Source: Salminus brasiliensis (taxonomy: Eukaryota > Chordata > Actinopteri > Characiformes > Bryconidae). From it: a stretch of 64,000 bases of DNA. Positions 36,297 through 46,355 of the stretch are shown here, in pieces; position 1 is the stretch's first letter; each line of letters starts with the position of its first letter. Under the pieces are notes generated by a model. The model was not told the origin of the DNA, ran no database searches, and saw only the letters and a program-made list of their open reading frames with translations. Where the stretch lies: the NCBI RefSeq assembly GCF_030463535.1, contig NC_132893.1, positions 22,013,282 through 22,077,281 of the forward strand, written 5' to 3'. The position numbers were made by a program, and so were the translations under genes.

Positions 36297-36505
36297 ACAA
36301 CCATATTTACCATTAGTGTTGGACACAACTCATAACTCATCCATGCAGTGATCACACACACATACCCACTAGAGATCAATCACACAAAGTGAGCACACAC
36401 GCCCAGAGCAGCCAAGGGAGCCGGGTCTTGCTCAAGGGCCCAACAGTGTCAGCTTGCCCACAGCCCTGTCATCAATAGCCTAGTGCTCTAACCGCTGAGC
36501 CACCA
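36297..36505 (-). mobile_element. tRNA-derived SINE
   Basis: On the minus strand the head reads GGTGGCTCAGCGGTTAGAGC, a good A-box region. GCTATTGATGACAGGGCTGT and GTTGGGCCCTTGAGCAAG follow. The B box is partly deleted. Another copy lies at 44222-44445. Confidence 0.75.
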
Positions 36506-36796
36506 ACTATTATGGAATACCACCAATATGGAACAACTATTTTTGTACTTATTATATTTTAAAAAAATGGTACAAACGCATAAATGTAACTATGTTAAGT
36601 GTACCTAACTGTGCTGAAACTGAACTATTGTAGGTATACTTAGATAGACTTTAAATATACTACTATTCAAATCAATATTTTACATACTGTACACTTCAAA
36701 ATATTTAATAAGTATTACAACTGCATTAATATTATACACTGAGTGTATCAGAAATGTATTAAAATATACATTTAAATAATTTATTTTTTTTTAGAC

Positions 36797-36880
36797 AGTC
36801 AATCCAGTTCGCAGCCCTAGATTTTGTTCTCACTAGAGGTTAAGGATCAGTTAATGTAATGTCACACCTACCAAGAAAAG
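36797..36880. mobile_element. Partial MITE family C copy
   Basis: It shares AATCCAGTT, GATTTTGTTCT, CAGTTAATGTAAT and TCACACCTACCAAG with the complete element at 48608-48737. The right end is missing. Confidence 0.6.
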
Positions 36881-37730
36881 TATAACTCTTGCCCATGCAT
36901 ACATGGCCATTATAACTCTTAACCAACATGTCACCACACTGAGCAGCAGAGAAAGTAGTAAGTAGCTCTTACTGCCTTTAATATTAAGAACAAGCAGTCA
37001 CAGCAGTATAAATATAGGGGACTCATAGGGGAAGGTAGATGGGGGAATGTCTACATATTGATAGTGAGTAAAGGCAAATAGGTGGTGCTAGGAGCCAATG
37101 GGGAAGTTGTGAGTTTTACTAACCCACTATATATTACTGACCCAGCTGACTCAGTTACTGGACTGGAAACGTCAATATGGGAGAAATGAATAAATCCAGC
37201 ATCAGTGCAGGTTATTTTTGTGTGCCGTTTTCAGGCTTGCATGAGCCAATCACTGTCCGTTGCCAATGGCAACCGAATAAACTCAATTATTATTAGTTGA
37301 TTGAACTCAAAGATCTGTAAAATGATCACAAATGTTCACTTAACTCTAAACAGTTCAATAATATATGAGATGTACCAGTTTTACATACAACAGACATTCA
37401 ATTGGGTAAAATCGCCTTTTGGTATTACAGTATATTTATACATAAGTTTATGTGAGCTATGAGTGAATTACTGTAGTAGCCCAAAATGTACAAAAGACTA
37501 TTTGAAATCAAGTACTTAAGAAGTATTTTAAATAAAAATGAGCTCATTTCCTAACTAAAAGTAGACTTTATAGTAAAGTATTTATAAGAAATACACTATT
37601 TATTAAGTGTGATCAATGTTTCCAGGAAAGCATTTGATGAAAGCCTAATATTAATGTATTTTTAATATATTTCAAATAAATACATACATTTTGTTTTAAA
37701 TACGAGTAAATGGATCTATTTAAATAGGGT

Positions 37731-37980
37731 ACTCAGGATCTCCGTGGCTCTGCAGGGGCCAGTCCATTGCTGGATACGACGTCCACCCATTTACTCACAC
37801 ACTCACATAATTTAGCAGTTCACCTACCACTATGTGTTTTGGAAGGTGGGAGGAAACTGGAGTAGGTGAAAAACCCACACTGACAAATGGAGAACACCAG
37901 AATTCTCACAGATTGCAGGATTGAACCCACAGCCCCAAGAGCTGTGGTACAACTGCTACCTGCAGCACCACTGCACCACC
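37731..37980 (-). mobile_element. tRNA-derived SINE
   Basis: On the minus strand it runs GGTGCAGTGGTGCTGCAGGT, a B-box GTGGGTTCAATCCTGCA, then the GTGTGGGTTTTTCACCTACT and CCAGTTTCCTCCCACC segment typical of a widespread actinopterygian SINE, ending near GGACTGGCCCCTGCAGAG. Confidence 0.75.
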
Positions 37981-38754
37981 TTGGGTTATAATGTAACCTT
38001 TAAATGGACTAGATAAAAGTTTTGTAAGCAACGGCAAATTTGAGACAAATAAGCATTAATGAATTAGCATTAATGAATGTATTTATTATTTTTATTAAAT
38101 AAAGCAGACCGTTAAAGCTGAGGTAAGTTTTAATATGATGCCACAAAGGTTCACACTACTTCAGGCCATCACCATTACCTATTCAAACATATTTATAGCT
38201 GTAAACTTAGTGCTTGTGTCCATTCAGGTCACCATTCAGTTTTCTTGCTTATGCTTGTGGAAAAGACATTTACATGAATTTACATGTTTGGAATTTCCTG
38301 TATGTGTCAACATTACAGCGTTTTCCCGAGCTTTCCCCTCACTCTTCCCTGAGATGAATATAGTTTTGTGTGCAGCCTCTCTTTGACCTAAGGTTGAGTA
38401 AAGTAATCTGCTGGAAACACTTGAACAATCCTGGCCTGAGAAAAGTGTGCACACGCATCTTGACCACCAGGTGTCTCCCTTAACAGACATTACAAACTGA
38501 CTGGAAACTCTTCGTAATTCCTTCGTGCAAAATAAACATAGATTTAAAAAATATTATATATATATATTTTTTTTTTAATACAAATTTAGCATTTCATTTC
38601 AACATTTTAGTTTGATTCTATTTTATTTTGCATTGATGGTCAATATTTTTTAAAAGCAACAAAACCTTTCATCCTTATGACACCTCTATGATATTTATTC
38701 ATTATATTTATTTGTGATGCTTATTCATCACATTTGATTAAATAATTATAAAAC

Positions 38755-38783
38755 AATAATAATAATAATAATAATAATAATAA
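38755..38783. repeat. AAT trinucleotide microsatellite
   Basis: An uninterrupted (AAT)n run of about nine units. Confidence 0.95.
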
Positions 38784-39030
38784 TTACCTCTCCATGCTGA
38801 CATGATTCTGATATAATACCCGTAATTATTATTAGTGATTGTGAGTAGTAGCCTATCAGTGGTGCGCAGTAGTAGTGCTAGTAGTGGGACACTGGCTGTA
38901 TCAAAGAGAGAGTGTAAAAAGAGAGTGTATTTTGAATATAATTATAATACAATATAATATGATATAATAATATAATATAATGTCATTTTTCTATAGAAGG
39001 TGTAATACTACAATGGTTCATCAGTACATC

Positions 39031-42000
39031 AGAGAGTGTGTTGTTGGGTTGGTGTAGTTTTCAGTAATAGAGTGTGTTGGTGTAGTTGTCAGTTATGGAG
39101 AGTGTGTTGCTGTAGTTGTCTGTTATGTAGAATGTGTTGGTGTAGTTGTCAGTTATAGAGAGTGTGTTGATTTGGTTGTCTGTTATGTAGAGTGTGTTGG
39201 TGTAGTTGTCAGTTATTGAGAGTGTGTTGGTGTAGTTGTCAGTTATTTAGAGTGTGTTGGTGTAGTTGTCAGTAATAGAGAGTGTTGTTGGTGTATCGGT
39301 CAGTTATGGAGTGTGTTGGTGTAGGTGTCAGTAATTTAGAGTGTTGTTGGTGTAGTTGTCAGTAATAGAGAGTGTGTTGGTGTAGGTGTCAGTCATGTAG
39401 AGTTTGTTGGTGTAGTTTTTTAGTAATAGAGAGTGTGTTGGTGTAGTTGTCAGTTATGGAGAGTGTGTTGCTGTAGTTGCCAGTTATGGGAAGTGTTGTT
39501 GGTGTAGTTGTCAGTTATAGAGAGTGTTGTTGGTGTATCGGTCAGTTATGGAGTGTGTTGGTGTAGTTGTCAGTTATTTAGAGTGTGTTGGTGTAGTCAT
39601 CAGTTATAGAGAGTGTGTTGGTGTAGTTGTCAGTTATGGAGTGTGTTGGTGTCAGTTATGGAGAGTGTGTTGTTGGTGTAGTTGTCAGTTATTTAGAGTG
39701 TTGTTGGTGTAGGTGTCAGTTATGGAGAGTGTGTTGTTGGTGTAGTTGTCAGTTATGGAGAGTGTGTTGGTGTAGGTGTCAGTTATGGAGAGTGTGTTGT
39801 TGGTGTAGTTTTCAGTTATGGAGAGTGTTGTTGGTGTAGTTGTCAGTTATTTAGAGTGTTGTTGGTGTAGTTGTCAGTTATGGAGAGTGTTGTTGGTGTA
39901 GTCGTCAGTTATGGAGAGTGTGTTGTTGGTGTAGTTGTCAGTTATTTAGTGTGTTGTTGGTGTATCTGTCAGTTATTTAGTGTGTTGTTGATGTAGGTGT
40001 CAGTTATTTAGTGTGTTGTTGCTGTATCTGTCAGTTATAGAGAGAGTGTGGTTGGTGTAGGTGTCAGTTATTTAGTGTGTTGTTGGTGTAGGTGTCAGTT
40101 ATTTAGTGTGTTGTTGGTGTAGGTGTCAGTTATTTAGTGTGTTGTTGGTGTAGGTGTCAGTTATTTAGTGTGTTGTTGGTGTAGGTGTCAGTTATTTAGT
40201 GTGTTGGTGTAGGTGTCAGTTATTTAGTGTGTTGTTGGTGCATCTGTCAGTTATAGAGAGAGTGTTGTTGGTGTAGGTGTCAGTTATAGAGAGTGTGTTG
40301 TTGGTGTATCTGTCAGTTATAGAGAGTGTGTTGTTGGTGTATCTGTCAGTTATAGAGAGTGTGTTTTTGGTGTATCTGTCAGTTATAGAGTGTTGTTGGT
40401 GTAGGTGTCAGTTATAGAGAGTGTGTTTTTGGTGTATCTGTCAGTTATAGAGAGTGTGTTGTTGGTGTATCTGTCAGTTATAGAGTGTTGTTGGTGTAGG
40501 TGTCAGTTATAGAGAGTGTGTTTTTGGTGTATCTGTCAGTTATAGAGAGTGTGTTGTTGGTGTATCTGTCAGTTATAGAGAGAGTGTTGTTGGTGTAGGT
40601 GTCAGTTATAGAGTGTTGTTGGTGTAGGTGTCAGTTATTTAGTGTGTTGTTGGTGTATCTGTCAGTTATAGAGTGTTGTTGGTGTAGGTGTCAGTTATTT
40701 AGTGTGTTGTTGGTGTAGGTGTCAGTTATTTAGTGTGTTGTTGGTGTATCTGTCAGTTATAGAGAGAGTGTTGTTGGTGTATCTGTCAGTTATAGAGAGT
40801 GTGTTGTTGGTGTATCTGTCAGTTATTTAGTGTGTTGTTGGTGTATCTGTCAGTTAAAGAGAGTGTGTTGTTGGTGTAGGTGTCAGTTATTTAGTGTGTT
40901 GTTGGTGTAGTTGTCGGTTATAGAGTGTGTTGTTGGTGTAGGTGTCAGTTATTTAGTGTGTTGTTGGTGTATCTGTCAGTTATAGAGAGTGTGTTGTTGG
41001 TGTAGGTGTCAGTTATAGAGAGTGTGTTGTTGGTGTATCTGTCAGTTATAGAGAGTGTGTTGTTGGTGTAGGTGTCAGTTATTTAGTGTGTTGTTGGTGT
41101 AGTTGTCAGTTATTTAGTGTGTTGTTGGTGTATCTGTCAGTTATAGAGAGAGTGTTGTTGGTGTAGGTGTCAGTTATAGAGAGAGTGTTGTTGGTGTAGG
41201 TGTCAGTTATTTAGTGTGTTGTTGGTGTATCTGTCAGTTATAGAGAGAGTGTTGTTGGTGTCAGTTATTTAGTGTGTTGTTGGTGTATCTGTCAGTTAAA
41301 GAGAGTGTGTTGTTGGTGTAGGTGTCAGTTATTTAGTGTGTTGTTGGTGTATCTGTCAGTTATAGAGAGAGTGTTGTTGGTGTCAGTTATTTAGTGTGTT
41401 GTTGGTGTATCTGTCAGTTAAAGAGAGTGTGTTGTTGGTGTAGGTGTCAGTTATTTAGTGTGTTGTTGGTGTAGTTGTCAGTTATAGAGAGTGTGTTGTT
41501 GGTGTAGGTGTCAGTTATTTAGTGTGTTGTTGGTGTATCTGTCAGTTATAGAGAGTGTGTTGGTGTCAGTTATTTAGTGTGTTGTTGGTGTAGGTGTCAG
41601 TTATTTAGTGTGTTGTTGGTGTATCTGTCAGTTATAGAGAGTGTGTTGGTGTAGGTGTCAGTTATTTAGTGTGTTGTTGGTGTATCTGTCAGTTATAGAG
41701 AGAGTGTTGGTGTAGGTGTCAGTTATTTAGTGTGTTGTTGGTGTAGGTGTCAGTTATTTAGTGTGTTGTGTGTGTATCTGTCAGTTATAGAGAGTGTGTT
41801 GGTGTAGGTGTCAGTTATTTAGTGTGTTGGTGTAGGTGTCAGTTATTTAGTGTGTTGTTGGTGTAGGTGTCAGTTATAGAGAGAGTGTTGGTGTATCTGT
41901 CAGTTATTTAGTGTGTTGTTGGTGTAGGTGTCAGTTATAGAGTGTTGTTGGTGTAGGTGTCAGTTATTTAGTGTGTTGTTGGTGTATCTGTCAGTTATAG

Positions 42001-42190
42001 AGAGAGTGTTGGTGTAGGTGTCAGTTATTTAGTGTGTTGTTGGTGTATCTGTCAGTTATAGAGAGAGTGTTGGTGTAGGTGTCAGTTATTTAGTGTGTTG
42101 TTGGTGTAGGTGTCAGTTATAGAGAGTGTGTTGGTGTAGGTGTCAGTTATAGAGAGTGTGTTGGTGTAGGTGTCAGTTATAGAGAGTGTA
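39031..42190. repeat. 3.2-kb minisatellite, about 31-bp unit, about 100 copies
   Basis: The unit is approximately GTGTTGTTGGTGTAGGTGTC followed by AGTTATTTA. Alternating forms are ATCTGTC versus AGGTGTC or AGTTGTC, and TATTTAGTGT versus TATAGAGAGT or TATGGAGAGT. The plus strand is rich in G and T and nearly lacks C apart from the GTC. The left third (to about 39950) is more varied, with AGTTGTC and ATGGAGAG forms; the rest is more homogeneous. It ends about 740 bases before the PICALM ATG. Frames open within it rotate with the 31-base period and are not genes. Confidence 0.97.
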
Positions 42191-42199
42191 TCGGGGACT

Positions 42200-42625
42200 G
42201 GCTGCAGTGTAAAAGTTGTGGCAGGGTGACGCTGGTCACGTGGCCTGAGCCGCTCGTGGAGCTGAACTGGGAGATAAAGCCGAGCAGCTGCGGAGGATGA
42301 GGCGCCATGTTGGCTCTGAACAGGCGGAGCTCCGGCGGGCCCGACCGACCTCCACTGCGGGGCTGAGCCAACATGGCGGAGTGTGGCAGCGACGGCGCAG
42401 CATCCACCACACCAACCTCTGGGAGGATCCAGTGAGGAGAGGAAACAGGCCCGCCATTTTCCTGCGAGCCTCCAGTCCTTTTAAAACCCAGCGAGGGGGA
42501 GGCGAGGCCGGAGAGGAGAGCCAGAGAGACGGAGGAGAGTAGGAAAAGGGGGAAGTTAGAGAGAGAGAGAGAGAGGGGGCAGTGCATGAGCGAGGAGCTG
42601 AGAGAGACAGAAGAGCAGCCGTTCG
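42200..42625 (+). promoter_or_regulatory. CpG-rich promoter region of picalm
   Basis: G+C and CpG rise sharply after the minisatellite ends, and no TATA box is evident. Three YY1-like motifs are visible: GCGCCATGTT (42302-42311, reverse), AACATGGCGG (42370-42379) and CCGCCATTTT (42451-42460, reverse). The first two form an inverted pair (GCCATGTTGGCT and AGCCAACATGGC). The start site probably lies between about 42380 and 42585, by position only. Confidence 0.65.
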
Positions 42626-42861
42626 GTATGTATAGCTATCTGTCTATCTAACGTTCACTCTCCTCTCCTCTCCTCTCCTCTCCTTCAGCTCACTTGTGCG
42701 AAGTCCAAACTTCATTTAGTCTGCCCGAGCAGACCTGCACACTTAGCTAGCTCACCCTCTCCTCTCCTCTCCTCTCCTCTCCGTTGTCTGGCTAATTCTT
42801 CTCTCCCCCTCTGTCCCCCTTTTCAGTGGTCGGGTCGTGGAAACGTGGACCCCGGCGTTAA
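42586..42861 (+). other. Putative upstream ORF in the picalm leader, split by an intron
   Basis: ATG at 42586 starts MSEELRETEEQPF. If the predicted leader intron 42626-42826 is removed, the frame continues to TAA at 42859-42861, giving 24 codons. Unspliced, it also stops within a few codons. The ATG context is weak (T at -3), so leaky scanning to the main ATG is expected. This is inference from sequence only. Confidence 0.4.
42626..42826 (+). other. Putative 201-bp intron in the picalm 5'UTR
   Basis: The donor is TTCG|GTATGT. The acceptor follows a strong pyrimidine tract (TCTGTCCCCCTTTTCAG), with a branch-point-like GGCTAAT about 30 bases upstream. The interval holds two CTCTC/TCCTC runs (about 42655-42683 and 42756-42782). 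It could equally be continuous leader; the pyrimidine tract is partly explained by simple repeats. Confidence 0.45.
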
Positions 42862-42927
42862 CATTGGATTTACCAGGAGACGGTGCGCGGTTTTGGGGCT
42901 CTTCGTTAACGTTGCCGAACCGAGAAG

Positions 42928-43057
42928 ATGTCTGGACAAAGCATAACGGACCGGATAACCGCGGCGCAGCACAGTGTGACCGGCTCTGCGGTGTCCAAGA
43001 CGGTGTGCAAGGCGACCACGCATGAGATTATGGGGCCAAAAAAGAAGCACTTGGATT
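42928..43057 (+). CDS. picalm: PICALM coding exon 1 (start of the ANTH domain)
   Basis: 130 bases encode residues 1-43, starting [20 protein letters not shown], and end one base into Tyr44 at the donor ATT|GTGAGTAT. PICALM (CALM) is the endocytic adaptor that binds PI(4,5)P2 through its ANTH domain, recruits clathrin, senses curvature through its N-terminal amphipathic helix and sorts small R-SNAREs. The known PIP2-contact residues Lys28, Lys38, Lys40 and His41 are all present. Residue 6 is Ile where human has Leu, a conservative change in the amphipathic helix. [12 protein letters not shown] fits PICALM and not its paralogue SNAP91. The ATG has A at -3. Reading past 43057 gives only intron. 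Teleosts often have two copies and the window does not say which this is. Confidence 0.96.
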
Positions 43058-44221
43058 GTGAGTATGAGCAGCGAGCACGACACGTCTCGTATTTAACGGC
43101 GGTGAGGAGCGGGAATCGCCTGCTCCGAGGCCTAAAGATCCCCCCCTCACAGTCCTCCTCGGATTCCTCCTTTCTCTTGCCAGATCTCGCCCATGCCCAC
43201 CTTAAAGGTAGCCAGTCACACAAACGCGCTTGCAGGCTGTTAGCCAGCGGGATTACTTCAGCTAGCCTTCCACCCATTTAATGATTCAACCACTCCACGA
43301 ATAATTAACCACCCTGAAACGGGAGTCCATCTGCTGCCTAATTAGGACACCTATGGATGCGGAGTTGTGCAAGCTCTGAGTCTCCACTTCACTTAGGAGT
43401 CTTCAGGGTGTTGTTGGGGAGGTGTTGTGTTTTTGTAGCCCAGAGCCATCACGACTCTCAGAGCAGATGACCTGAGGAGCCCCTGCACTGATGGCAGCTC
43501 TCTGTTACCATCTTTACTTTCTTTACTTTTTCAGAGCAGGTGCAAATACCCAACTTGAGGGAAGGACTGGGAAAAGAGTGGCTCTTGATTCTCTAGGAGT
43601 CCCTGAGTTGGACCGTGCGTGGTTCTGTCTTTAGCTGTAATCTGTCCGGCTCTTAATATCAGTTTGGGCACGTTAGACAGCACAGATCTGTTGTGGTCCG
43701 TATTCTGCTGTAACTTGGGACGGCTAGCGCTGGACTCTTGCAGCACGATGAGTACGGGTGCTGTGTGTGTGTGTGCTGTGCTGTGGCGTCACCTGAAAGA
43801 TTTGGAAGTTGTTCCACCTGTTGAAGTGTAGCAGGATGCCCCTTCTACCTTGCCCACTTGTCCTCACTGTGTGACCTACCAACACCTTCAGTAAAGTGTG
43901 GCATCCTTCAGTAAAGAGTGGCATCTTTACAGGGGAGAGAGAGATCAGTGTAAAAAGTTTTATTCCATGTCATTTCTGATTGGTCCATTCATCAAGTTTT
44001 GATGTATTGTGGAGATGGGAGTTGCATATCAAGTCTAGTCAAATTCAGTGTAATGAGGTTTCGTCTGCATTGACTGTACTGCTGTTCGTATTCCTAATTT
44101 AGCCTTGATATAGTGAAGAAAACGTGCAGCGTTGCCTTTTAGGTTTGTAATCCGACCACGTTTTATACTTTACGGAGCCGTGTCATATAAATGGATTGTT
44201 AATAATTGGTGTTAATTCTGC

Positions 44222-44445
44222 GGTTTGAGCTCCTCGCTATTGATGACAAGGTTGTGGGTTCGATACAAGGGCTGTTGGGCCCTTGAGCAAGGCCCTTCGT
44301 CCTCTCTGCTCCCCAGGCACCACAACGATGGCTCCCCACCGCTCCGGGCATGTGTGCTCATGGCCACTGTGTGTTTCAGTGGTGTGTATGTGTGTGTTCA
44401 CTGCACGGATAAGTTACAGACGGAAGCCAAATCCTCAGCCTAGCA
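44222..44445 (+). mobile_element. tRNA-derived SINE
   Basis: It carries GCTATTGATGACAAGGTTGT, a B-box-like GTGGGTTCGATAC, GGGCCCTTGAGCAAGGCCCT and a GTGTTCACTGCACGGATAAG tail. It is the same family as 36297-36505, in the opposite orientation. The A-box head is decayed. Confidence 0.75.
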
Positions 44446-46329
44446 TCGCCTGAACATATTGCTGTTATAAAGTTTGATACAAAAGGATGTTCATAAGATA
44501 TCAGTCTGAAATATTAGTGTACTCAACAGTCCTATTATTAGTATTATTATATATTTTTAAAGCAATTATCTGTTGATACAAACAGATCTGTTGATTTTGG
44601 AACAGCATGTATTATGTATATCAGAATAATCATAATTGCTCATCCTTATTATTTATCTTATTTAACATCCTCTATTAATATTTACAGTTGACAGCTGTCC
44701 TCAGCAGGTACTGTTGCCTACTGCCCGCTGAGAAATTCCCATGCGCTCCGGATCTGTATCAGCTGCCGTGGGAGAAAAAGTCAAGAGGCAGGTCCGAGCA
44801 GTCCCTGAACTAAACACACGTTGGTGTTTGGCAGTTCTTTCTCCTGTAAGCTTGATTGAGTCCTTCTGGACTTCCTTCTCCCTCTACGTTTCTCAGGCAG
44901 TACTTGTATAAAATTTGAGGATGAACCTTTGAAGATCTTTAGGATGTCGTTGATGCTTTCTATATGTTTCTAGAGCTTGTTTGACAGTTTGTGGTGCTTG
45001 TGAGCAGATTTTTTTTTTGTAGTATGTTCCTCACGTGATCGCCAATGTGTGGGTGTTCGGGGTTCAGGGTTTTTTTTTTTGGTTTAACATCTATGCTCAG
45101 TATCAGCGTTTGTGCTAAACCGAAAGGCCTTGCCACATCAGGAGCACCTTGCCACACGTCGCCTATTTACATCCAGACTCTTGGTTCAGAGTCTCTGCCC
45201 CCATAAAACTGGTTTCTTGGGGAGAGATTTATTTTTAGCGTTTGCTCCAAAGTAAGTCATGGCATGTGTGGCGATAGACTGCTTCAGAGAATAGGGAGTT
45301 GTCCTTCACTGATAGAGTAAGTGGACAGCATACCAGTCATTTATTTAGTAAGACTACTCTAGTGAGCGAATCCTTTCTCAGCTCTTATAAATCCCATAAG
45401 GGTGGGTGATTTAACCAGAACAATATAATGCTGTGATGGTGATGTGCAGTATATTACCGTTATTGTGGTCAGTCAGTGATGATGGTCTTCTGGTCGTGTA
45501 ACATGAATAATAATGGAGCACTGAGCAATTGTATGTAGGTTAACAGTTATTGAGTATTTTAACCAATTATAAAGGGCCTATAAACCACAAACAGGGTGTA
45601 GTTACTGTCATGACTGCATACTAACAAATAGATGGCTTGAGGTCAATCATTAGTCAGTCAGTTCTTTATTTTCTTTTTAATGTTAATTTTATTAGTAATG
45701 AAGATTTTAGGTATCCCCCACCTTTTAAAGGGCTCATATCCCATATTTGTCCTGTATTTTATTTCTTAAAAATGAGATCCTCATGTACAGCCTGTGAGCT
45801 TATGTACCACATCTAATTAAGCATGCTGTTTCTTTTACAGTGCCTTTAAAAAGATTCTGCAAATTAACTCTTCTGATTGGCTGTCCCATATATTGCCTTA
45901 GTCATACAGCAGTCCAGGCTGCAACAGTCTGTACAGCTTTAATATAAATGGGTGGAACTAAACTTCAGTAGGTTGAACAGGCCGACACACTTTCGGTTTG
46001 TGACGCAAAAGTAATTACTGTGTGTTAATTTCTGTACGTGGATTAAATGGACTTGGAAGTAAACCATACATATTAAAACAGTGTTTACGGCACACTTTAT
46101 TTTATTGAAGGAAGCCCATAATGTGGGTGCTTTAATTTTTAACATTCCTGAGTCCTGGAAATGTTGGCCAAAGCTTCTGAAGCTCTAGACCATTCATGCC
46201 TCGTGCCTGTCTGTGGTGTGGAGTGAGTGGGAGCTCTGGGGGAAGGTTATGAGGGCTGTAGGTATTTCAGGACGGCAGTGTGCTCTGTGCCGGAGTTTCC
46301 TTCGGGACAGAAATAGCAGTGTGTCTCAA

Positions 46330-46355
46330 CCCCCCCCCCCCCCCCCCCCCCCCCC
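46330..46355. repeat. Poly-C run (26)
   Basis: 26 consecutive C in picalm intron 1. On the transcript's template strand this is poly-G. Confidence 0.95.

Larger units (their letters stand above)
32061..39030. other. Intergenic DNA between the two minisatellites
   Basis: AT-rich with SINE remnants (listed separately), AT-only stretches around 32636-32700 and 38925-38985, an (AAT)n run at 38755-38783, and a minus-strand frame at 34913-34557 that may be a gene fossil. I see no intact gene. Confidence 0.55.

Noticed and set aside
39524..39839. Cys/Val/Trp-rich open frames on the plus strand
   Set aside because: They are translations of the 31-bp minisatellite. The repeat length is not a multiple of three and nearby units carry stops.
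42177..42587. 136-codon minus-strand frame over the picalm promoter
   Set aside because: CpG-rich DNA has few stops. The frame is antisense to the leader and starts inside the minisatellite edge; no domain is recognised.
42837..43083. Alternative frames overlapping PICALM exon 1 on both strands
   Set aside because: They are shadows of the conserved exon. The plus-strand one begins at GTG, not ATG.
42928..43281. 117-codon plus-strand frame starting at the PICALM ATG
   Set aside because: Only the first 43 codons are PICALM. After 43057 the frame runs into intron at a consensus donor.
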